Shown: piece after piece, positions 40,258-45,898 of the stretch
How the letters are laid out: each line of letters begins with the position of its first letter
How positions within the stretch are numbered: position 1 is the stretch's first letter
Assembly: GCF_002836505.1 (NCBI RefSeq)
Contig: NZ_PJBF01000061.1
Location: forward strand, 1-45,898
DNA from: Psychrobacter sp. Choline-02u-9
Lineage (GTDB): Bacteria > Pseudomonadota > Gammaproteobacteria > Pseudomonadales > Moraxellaceae
Direction: 5' to 3'
Length of the DNA: 45,898 bases
Translations under genes and position numbers: made by a program
Notes under the pieces: generated by a model
Seen by the model: the letters and a program-made list of their open reading frames with translations, nothing else
Databases searched by the model: none
What the model was told of the DNA's origin: nothing

Positions 40258-41520
40258 ATGGAAAGTCAAATCTTTGAGCTCCAATATGCGCTTGATACGT
40301 TTTACTTTTTGATATGTGGTGCGTTGGTCATGTGGATGGCAGCAGGCTTCACTATGTTAGAGGCCGGACTGGTCCGATCAAAAAACACAGTCGAAATCTT
40401 AACCAAAAACATTGCCCTATTTGCAACGGCTAGTATCATGTATATGGTATGTGGCTATGCGATTATGTATGGTGGCGATCTATTCTTAAGCGGAATTGCA
40501 GGCGGTGATACGTTAGTAGAAGACGCCCTAGCAGCCTCTGCTGAAAACGGCTTCGGTGGCGACTCTGTCTACTCTGCCGCATCAGATTTTTTCTTCCAAG
40601 TAGTCTTTGTAGCGACCTGTATGTCAATCGTATCAGGTGCGGTTGCTGAGCGCATGAAACTGTGGTCATTCTTATTATTCGCTGTGGTCATGACTGGTGT
40701 TATCTACCCACTAGAAGGTAGCTGGACATGGGGCGGCAACGATGTCTTTGGCCTATTCAACCTAGGCGACATGGGCTTCTCTGACTTTGCAGGCTCTGGT
40801 ATCGTACATATGGCAGGTGCAGCAGCAGCTCTAGCAGGTGTACTACTATTAGGCTCACGTAAAGGTAAATATGGCCCTAATGGCGAGATACGCGCTATTC
40901 CTGGTGCCAACCTACCATTGGCGGCACTCGGTACACTAATCTTATGGATGGGTTGGTTCGGTTTCAACGGTGGTTCAGTGCTCAAATTAGGCGACATCGC
41001 TAGTGCAAATGCTGTTGCAATGGTATTCTTGAACACTAATGCTGCTGCTGCTGGCGGTGCTGTCGGTGCCTTGATCTTAGCCCGCATCATCTTTGGTAAA
41101 GCGGATCTAACTATGCTTCTAAACGGTGTACTAGCAGGTCTAGTTGCCATTACTGCTGAGCCTTCAACCCCTTCTGCATTACAAGCCACTATTTTTGGTG
41201 TTATCGCCGGTATTATTGTAGTGCTATCTATTTTAGCCTTAGACAAAATCAAAATTGATGATCCAGTTGGTGCAATCTCAGTTCATGGTGTGGTCGGTCT
41301 ATTTGGTCTGCTAATTGTACCTATTACTAACCCAGCATCTACCTTTATCGGTCAGATTGTGGGTGCTGCAACCATCTTTGCTTGGGTATTCATTGCCAGC
41401 CTAGTGGTTTGGTCTATCATCAAGCTAGTTATCGGTCTACGTATCTCTGAAGAAGACGAATACGAAGGTGCTGATATTGCAGAATGTGGTATGGAAGCTT
41501 ACCCAGAATTTATAAGATAA
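40258..41520 (+). CDS. amtB: Ammonium transporter
   Basis: A 420-residue Amt/Rh channel. Eleven membrane helices start at YALDTFYFLICGALVMWMAAGFTMLEAGLVRSKN; there is no cleavable signal, unlike E. coli AmtB. Other signatures: FFFQVVFVATCMSIVSGAVAERMK, DFAGSGIVHMAGAAAALAG (His of the pore), LILWMGWFGFNGGS and ISVHGVVGLFGLL (second His). GGGGGAATTTAA precedes ATG. Follows glnK; the terminator at 41647-41685 follows. Confidence 0.96.
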   Translation: MESQIFELQYALDTFYFLICGALVMWMAAGFTMLEAGLVRSKNTVEILTKNIALFATASIMYMVCGYAIMYGGDLFLSGIAGGDTLVEDALAASAENGFGGDSVYSAASDFFFQVVFVATCMSIVSGAVAERMKLWSFLLFAVVMTGVIYPLEGSWTWGGNDVFGLFNLGDMGFSDFAGSGIVHMAGAAAALAGVLLLGSRKGKYGPNGEIRAIPGANLPLAALGTLILWMGWFGFNGGSVLKLGDIASANAVAMVFLNTNAAAAGGAVGALILARIIFGKADLTMLLNGVLAGLVAITAEPSTPSALQATIFGVIAGIIVVLSILALDKIKIDDPVGAISVHGVVGLFGLLIVPITNPASTFIGQIVGAATIFAWVFIASLVVWSIIKLVIGLRISEEDEYEGADIAECGMEAYPEFIR

Positions 41521-41646
41521 GCTCCTTTCAAGTAAGCTAAAGATTGATGTTAAATGCGCTGATACTACCCACTGTAGTATCGGCGTTTATAATTTTAGTG
41601 TTTAAAGTTCTCCCCTGTTGAAGCCATAAGCTTAAATCTAAAACGT

Positions 41647-41685
41647 AAAAAATCCCGCGAGACCTTTCGGTAACGCGGGATTTTT
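41647..41685. terminator. Bidirectional terminator after amtB
   Basis: AAAAATCCCGCG and CGCGGGATTTTT form a perfect 12-bp stem around GAGACCTTTCGGTAA. It serves amtB on the plus strand and the DUF2147 gene on the minus strand. Confidence 0.9.
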
Positions 41686-41714
41686 ATGTATTACACTAAA
41701 ACTAATTTTTTAGT

Positions 41715-42098
41715 TTATTTCTTTTTCCACTCTTGGCTACGAGAGAATGGTCCGATATAGCCTTTTAGCTTCAATGTGTTGCCGCTTAAGCTTGCAGTCA
41801 TACGATAGTCTTTGCCTTTTTCAGGGTCAGTAATCGTACCACCACTATATTTACCACCACCGTCAGCTTTTAGACCTTTAATAATGGTCGTACCAACGTG
41901 CTTTTTGCCTTTAGCTGAGTTAGTAGCAATAAGAGTACCGGTCAACACACCATTTGACTCAGTGATCTTTACCGTACCTTTTGGCTTGCCTTCATCATAT
42001 GTCTGCCAAGTAGTGTTGGCTAATGGGTCAGCGGCGAATGCCATGCTAGCAATACCAATACCAGCAACTGCTAAAGTGGTCTTTGTAAATAATTTCAT
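41715..42098 (-). CDS. Exported DUF2147 family protein
   Basis: A 127-residue secreted protein. ATG 42098 is chosen, since GGGAG lies 8 nt upstream; a frame from 42119 adds seven residues. The signal peptide ends MAFAA. The mature part has the DUF2147 pattern: an N-terminal Trp (NTTWQTYDEGKPKGTVKI), GVLTGTLIA, a Gly-rich middle and a terminal LKLKGYIGPFSRSQEWKK. Function of the family is unknown. It has its own terminator in common with amtB. Confidence 0.8.
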   Translation of the reverse strand: MKLFTKTTLAVAGIGIASMAFAADPLANTTWQTYDEGKPKGTVKITESNGVLTGTLIATNSAKGKKHVGTTIIKGLKADGGGKYSGGTITDPEKGKDYRMTASLSGNTLKLKGYIGPFSRSQEWKKK

Positions 42099-42359
42099 AG
42101 ATTGACTCCCTTCATACAATGATTACTCGAAACGTTATGTTTCTGTTGTCCTATGCTTATCCTTTGCTAGAATCTTTCATTACGAGCTTTATGATTTCGA
42201 CCTTTTTAAATGATAGTTACCATTACAACTTATAAGCTTTTGGTTAAAGATTCAAGCGACACAAGCGATGTCTTAACTCATTATAAGCAATTTTTAGGTT
42301 TTGCCTAGTAATTTTTTTACAGTTTCTTATTTCTATAAAAATAAAACCATATCAAAGAG

Positions 42360-42623
42360 TTACAGAAAAGGATTGTCGATATCTTTATCTAATTGGTCAT
42401 CATTTTCCTTTGACTTAGCATCATTCTTGCTATATAGATTTTTATCTTCAAATGCTTGTACGATTTTTCCCGATAGCTCATGCAACTGTTGGGCTTGCTT
42501 ATATCCTAACTCATCAAAAGTGAGATCAATATCACCATATATAATAATCTTGTCTTTTTGATTTTCAATGACAAGATCACCAATCTGCATGCTTTGATGG
42601 TCGTTGGCGAATGGCTCAATCAT
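42360..42623 (-). CDS. Small acidic protein of unknown function
   Basis: An 87-residue protein. The first half (MQIGDLVIENQKDKIIIYGDIDLT) looks like a short beta-rich segment, followed by a helix (KQAQQLHELSGKIVQAFEDKN) and an acidic, Lys/Asp-rich tail. No signal peptide or membrane segment is seen. I recall similar hypothetical proteins in Acinetobacter but no function. It lies 70 bp downstream of the nuclease gene on the same strand. Confidence 0.6.
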   Translation of the reverse strand: MIEPFANDHQSMQIGDLVIENQKDKIIIYGDIDLTFDELGYKQAQQLHELSGKIVQAFEDKNLYSKNDAKSKENDDQLDKDIDNPFL

Positions 42624-42693
42624 TTGATTATCCTTATTATCAGTAACATTGTATTTTTTCAGAATGAGGCGGTTTTAGGGTCTTACTTTCAGC

Positions 42694-43587
42694 TTAAGCC
42701 TGTAATTGTGCAATCAACCATTCTAAAATAGCCCAGACAAACAGTATCCACTCAGGCTCTTCTACTGGCACCTCGGGGGTATCTGAGCTCTCACCTGCCT
42801 TCAATGGTAAATCAAACGCTTGAGATTTGGACTGACTATCTAGCATAGGTAATACATCGATGCCAATCTCAGTGGTCAGCTCATCGATACTGATCACATC
42901 GATGCGTTCTGACTCATCATTTGGTGCGTAATACACGCCTGCTTGATTGGTTGCTGGGATATATACCGCTTTGAAGAAGTGGCTAGGCACAAGGACACGG
43001 TTAGCGAGCTGCTTGGTTTTTTTATCAGTAAATGCCACACCCGTGATGGTATACACCTCACCGTATTGCTGCGTTAAATACCGAGTGGCAGATTCAATAT
43101 TACGCCAAATGTAGCGATTGTTACGTGGTGACTGCGGAGCAATATTGGCTAAACTAAAGCTATCATACTGCTGGCTGCGATTGGCCATATTGGCATTGGG
43201 TGCCAAATGACCTCGATCATAGCCAGAGCCTGAATAATCGGATAATGAGGCTCGTGCTGACTTTGGCAGTTTACTCTCTTCGTGAAAGCTATCTTCACGA
43301 TCGATCTGCTTAGCTTGTTGTAGACGTGTGCGATCGAGATGCTCTGCTGACCAAAGCGGTGTACGCGATACCCCCGAGTACATGACCGCAAAGCCATCCA
43401 TGCATAGCGCTTGTGTGTCTTTTTTTAGCTTGGTATTGGTAAATTCAGGATAAACACCCCCATAAAAAGACTGGCTACACTGGGTCAAATCATCAGCGTG
43501 TGCTTGGGTAATACCCGTCGCGACAAGCAATACTGCCATCAGTGCACTATTCTTACATCCGTACTTGATCCTGCTAAAACTTATCAT
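42694..43587 (-). CDS. Secreted DNA/RNA non-specific endonuclease (NUC1/NucA type)
   Basis: A 297-residue protein. The signal peptide runs to about residue 31 (AHA before DDLTQ). The beta-beta-alpha-Me nuclease core has the DRGH motif in GSGYDRGHLAPNANMAN, with the catalytic His and a downstream metal Asn in NIAPQSPRNNRYIWRNIE. Such enzymes cut DNA and RNA without sequence preference in the periplasm or outside. The C-terminus is Pro/Glu-rich and then hydrophobic (EWILFVWAILEWLIAQL), possibly a membrane anchor, which is unusual. Two Cys in the N-terminal part may form a disulfide. Confidence 0.88.
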   Translation of the reverse strand: MISFSRIKYGCKNSALMAVLLVATGITQAHADDLTQCSQSFYGGVYPEFTNTKLKKDTQALCMDGFAVMYSGVSRTPLWSAEHLDRTRLQQAKQIDREDSFHEESKLPKSARASLSDYSGSGYDRGHLAPNANMANRSQQYDSFSLANIAPQSPRNNRYIWRNIESATRYLTQQYGEVYTITGVAFTDKKTKQLANRVLVPSHFFKAVYIPATNQAGVYYAPNDESERIDVISIDELTTEIGIDVLPMLDSQSKSQAFDLPLKAGESSDTPEVPVEEPEWILFVWAILEWLIAQLQA

Positions 43588-43671
43588 TCAACTTTCAACC
43601 ATTTATACTTGCCGTTACATACTTGCTATCCTAGCAGGCGCTTGCCAATAAAGAAAGATAGCGCGCAAGTC

Positions 43672-43700
43672 GTGACATTCTAAATGGTATCCGCTATACT
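43672..43700 (+). promoter_or_regulatory. Promoter of tRNA-Ser
   Basis: GTGACA (43672-43677) and TATACT (43695-43700) are each one base from the -35 and -10 consensus and are 17 bp apart. The tRNA begins 16 bp further on. Confidence 0.75.
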
Positions 43701-43716
43701 TAGGCGTTCAAAAAAC

Positions 43717-43807
43717 GGTGAAGTGGGTGAGTGGCTGAAACCGCACGCCTGGAAAGTGTGTATACGTTCATAGCGTATCGAGGGTTCGAATCCCTCCTTC
43801 ACCGCCA
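43717..43807 (+). tRNA. tRNA-Ser(GGA)
   Basis: A 91-nt tRNA including encoded CCA. The acceptor stem is GGTGAAG/CTTCACC, the discriminator is G at 43804 and CCA is at 43805-43807. The anticodon stem-loop CACGC-CTGGAAA-GTGTG has anticodon GGA at 43751-43753. A long variable arm follows, as expected for tRNA-Ser, then the T-arm GAGGGTTCGAATCCCTC. Its 3' end is likely the attachment site of the integrase downstream. Confidence 0.96.
43780..43807. other. Candidate attachment site (attL) at the tRNA-Ser 3' end
   Basis: Integrases of the P4 type recombine at the T-arm and 3' end of tRNA genes, and this integrase starts 284 bp beyond the tRNA and points away from it. Only one copy of the core is in the window; the matching distal copy should lie beyond the right edge. 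Exact core boundaries are not determined. Confidence 0.55.
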
Positions 43808-43877
43808 ATCTTATAAAATCTTAGTTTTCCCACCTTGACCCAATTCCACTCATATACCAATTAAACCCTTTATAAAT

Positions 43878-43898
43878 AACGCGTCTAGCGTTTTTTTT
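43878..43898 (+). terminator. Terminator after tRNA-Ser
   Basis: AACGC and GCGTT form a short stem around GTCTA, followed by an eight-T run, about 70 bp past the tRNA. Confidence 0.6.
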
Positions 43899-43953
43899 AT
43901 GTCTGCTGTTTTCCCAACCCCACCCAACGTGACCCACCTATCACGTCGCTTGT

Positions 43954-44128
43954 GTTGGTCTATTCGTTGGTCTATTATTCATATAGACCGTAATTAGACC
44001 AACATTCGATCTAGATTTATACGCCTTAGACCAACATAATTGTCTTAACGCTTTGAATGTATAGCTCGTAGGTATGAGGAATAGACCAACATGTTAAGTG
44101 ATACCAAAATTCGTAAGCTTAGACCAAG
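43954..44128. repeat. Array of TAGACCAAC repeats around the integrase start
   Basis: Copies of the 9-mer lie at 43954-43962 and 43966-43974 (inverted), and at 43995-44003, 44027-44035 and 44082-44090 (direct). A partial TAGACC is at 43984-43989, and a one-mismatch copy sits within the integrase coding region at 44120-44128. The copy at 44082-44090 abuts the start codon. They are probably integrase arm-type binding sites and/or an autoregulatory operator. Confidence 0.7.
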
Positions 44129-45452
44129 TGATAAGTGCATACCTTTGCGGCCTGACAAGTATACTGACAAGTATGGATTACAGCTTTTTGTGCGTAGCAC
44201 GGGTACAAAATCATGGATAAGCGTTTATCGCTTTGATGGTAAGCAAAAAAGTATTACTCTTGGTACTTATCCCTTCATGTCCCTATCTCAGGCTAGACAA
44301 GCCAATACTGAGATCAAAGCACTGTTGGCTGACGGTATTGATCCAAAAAATAAAAAGCGGCAGGATAAGCTTGCCAATATTCATGCGCAAAAATTCAATG
44401 ACTACGCATTAGATTGGCTTGCTGAACGACAACGTAACGTCAAGCCGCGTACTTATCAGCAAGACTATAACCGTATGCATAAAGACGTGTTATCACATTT
44501 TGAAGGCATCGCTTTAAAAGATGTAAGCTTTGAAGACTGCCGATCAATGGCAGACGAGATCGAAAAGCGTGTGAACAAGAATGGTGAACCACCACGTGAG
44601 GTTACCAGACGCACTATTGATTTGGTTGCTAATGTTTTAAAGCGTGCCAAACGCGAACGTATCATTGAGCAAAACCCAATCGATGATTTAAAGGCACTCT
44701 ATCCTAAAGCCAAAAGCCAGCACATGAAGCATGTGGATATCCATGAGCTGCCTGCCCTACTCCAAGCTATCGAGGGCTACCATGGTCACGATCAGACTCG
44801 CTTAGGTATGAAATTCTTAGCCTATTCATTCTGTCGTACCATCGAGCTGCGTATGATGAAGTGGTCACATATCGATTTTGCCAATCGCTTATGGCGTGTT
44901 GATATTGATAACCTTAAAATTGCGCGTAAGCATGTCGTACCACTCTCAGATCAAATGCTAGCAGTGTTAGAAGAGATGAAAGCCATCACAGGGCAATATG
45001 AGTACGTGTTTTATCATACAGGCATGCATCAGCCATATAGTGAAGAGTTCATCAATAATGCGCTTGATATCTTAGGTTATGCTGGCAAACAAACAGGTCA
45101 CGGCTTTCGTCACATCGCCTCTACCAATCTAAACGAGCTTGGCTATATGGGCGACGCGATCGAAAAGCAGATGGCGCATGATAAAAAAAGCAGCATTCGC
45201 GCGGTTTATAACCACGCACAGCACTTAGAAGAGCGCCGTAAGATTATGCAGGTCTGGGCAGACTTTTTAGATCTGCTTAGAGACAAAGGCGAAGTCGTAG
45301 ACTTCCAGACAGCGCGGCAGCAGATCGAAAAGTCGTTAGAAAGTAAGCAGCCTGAACCATTACAACACACTGATAAGCACGACCTCATTAAGGCATTGTT
45401 GAGCCAAGGAATTACTATAGATGAGTTACAAAGCTATGTCGATAAGCATTAG
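44091..45452 (+). CDS. int: P4-type tyrosine integrase of a genomic island
   Basis: A 453-residue site-specific recombinase. The N-terminal arm-binding domain (about 1-95; KYTDKYGLQLFVRSTGTKSW, ITLGTYPFMSLSQAR) is of the DUF4102 type. Then comes a core-binding domain (about 100-200). The catalytic domain has Arg in FCRTIELRMM, His-x-x-Arg in GHGFRHIAST, His in MAHD and Tyr in RAVYNHAQHLEERR. Length is slightly above the P4 norm. It sits 284 bp past tRNA-Ser and points into the island. The last 4 bases overlap the convergent gene at 45449. Confidence 0.95.
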   Translation: MLSDTKIRKLRPSDKCIPLRPDKYTDKYGLQLFVRSTGTKSWISVYRFDGKQKSITLGTYPFMSLSQARQANTEIKALLADGIDPKNKKRQDKLANIHAQKFNDYALDWLAERQRNVKPRTYQQDYNRMHKDVLSHFEGIALKDVSFEDCRSMADEIEKRVNKNGEPPREVTRRTIDLVANVLKRAKRERIIEQNPIDDLKALYPKAKSQHMKHVDIHELPALLQAIEGYHGHDQTRLGMKFLAYSFCRTIELRMMKWSHIDFANRLWRVDIDNLKIARKHVVPLSDQMLAVLEEMKAITGQYEYVFYHTGMHQPYSEEFINNALDILGYAGKQTGHGFRHIASTNLNELGYMGDAIEKQMAHDKKSSIRAVYNHAQHLEERRKIMQVWADFLDLLRDKGEVVDFQTARQQIEKSLESKQPEPLQHTDKHDLIKALLSQGITIDELQSYVDKH

Positions 45453-45898
45453 TATAAATCCTTACCATTGACATCTACATACTCCATTTCGTAAAACCGA
45501 TTAATTAGTATATCAAGCATGGCTGTCTCTGACAGCCCTTGTACCTGCGCCATCTTCTCTAACCTACTTTTGGTTTTTTTCGTCAATGGTAGGTGATATG
45601 GCTTTTTTGTCTTACCTGCATTGCGATACTTCTGTTGGCTCCAACCTCGTTTCATTTTATCGATTATAATTTCTTTATTTGCACTAGTACTATAAGAATA
45701 ATTAGTATTTTTTATTTTAGTATAGCTAGGGTAATCAATAAGATCTAAAGAAGCCAATATTGTGGCTTTTAATTCCTCATCTGAATCTATATTGTTGTTC
45801 ACGTTTGCCATTATATTTCTACGATTTAAATAATTAAATACCCAAAATAGTATTTCTTGTCCATGGTTACTTAACCATTTAGTATAATTTTCATTTGA
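45449..45898 (-). CDS. Partial gene: island protein with ribbon-helix-helix-like C-terminus
   Basis: An ATG at 45811 would give 120 residues, but the same frame stays open upstream to the window edge (29 more codons, reading YTKWLSNHGQEILFWVFNYL and on), with no stop. The true start is probably outside, and the protein is 5'-truncated here. The C-terminal half (KMKRGWSQQKYRNAGKTKKP, then YHLPLTKKTKSRLEKMAQVQ and GLSETAMLDILINRFYEMEY) has the strand-helix-helix look of DNA-binding proteins. I recall similar proteins beside integrases in Acinetobacter. It converges with int and overlaps its stop by 4 bp. Function unknown. Confidence 0.6.
   Translation of the reverse strand, partial: SNENYTKWLSNHGQEILFWVFNYLNRRNIMANVNNNIDSDEELKATILASLDLIDYPSYTKIKNTNYSYSTSANKEIIIDKMKRGWSQQKYRNAGKTKKPYHLPLTKKTKSRLEKMAQVQGLSETAMLDILINRFYEMEYVDVNGKDLY

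Noticed and set aside
40704..41252. 182-residue frame on the minus strand opposite amtB
   Set aside because: It is antisense to a fully conserved transporter, its composition is low-complexity Ala/Pro/Ser, and no RBS or family fits.
43808..44090. A second attachment core between the tRNA and int
   Set aside because: No repeat of the tRNA T-arm or 3' end is present here; TTTTCCCA occurs twice but is too short and lies outside the tRNA.

Overview
The window reads as a chromosomal segment from a gamma-proteobacterium of the family Moraxellaceae, most likely Psychrobacter. The grounds are the overall protein character, a BfmR/BfmS pair, a PII-AmtB module, an isolated murD-ftsW pair, dksA next to gluQ, and AT-rich intergenic DNA. 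The genus is inferred from family knowledge; no search was run.

Layout. (1) 1-3326: two small exported proteins, one Met/His/Lys-rich, divergent from a CusR/CusS-like metal-responsive two-component pair. (2) 3327-4119: a scar made of a 74-bp MITE-like inverted repeat, the 3' end of a type I restriction specificity gene (hsdS), a 95-bp imperfect palindrome and a 5'-truncated thyA with no catalytic half. (3) 4184-9482: intact folA, uvrC, a DUF3360-type membrane protein and a hotdog-fold DUF4442 protein. (4) 9707-12142: the rpsP-rimM-trmD-rplS operon on the minus strand. (5) 12569-17198: an EnvZ-like kinase without a neighbouring regulator, a small membrane protein, and bfmS/bfmR separated by a strong terminator. 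(6) 17799-25986: the F1Fo ATP synthase genes atpI-B-E-F-H-A-G-D-C on the minus strand, with atpI cut off from the rest by a 676-bp spacer holding a terminator. (7) 26264-29739: the zinc uptake locus, znuA divergent from zur-znuC-znuB, with a perfect 15-bp Zur-type palindrome between them. (8) 30049-33056: a CpdA-like phosphodiesterase, dksA and gluQ. (9) 33193-36094: murD-ftsW, minus strand. (10) 36804-41520: a SulP transporter, a tandem universal stress protein, glnK and amtB. (11) 41715-43587: a DUF2147 protein, a small unknown protein and a secreted NUC1-type nuclease. (12) 43717-45898: tRNA-Ser(GGA) followed by a P4-type integrase and the start of a genomic island that runs out of the window.

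Most of the window is conserved core chromosome. The unusual parts are the two mobile-DNA zones. At 3.3-4.1 kb, restriction-system and mobile-element debris has destroyed thyA right beside folA. At 43.7-45.9 kb, an island sits at tRNA-Ser, and the integrase start is surrounded by an array of TAGACCAAC repeats. The last ORF of the window stays open to the edge, so its true start lies outside.
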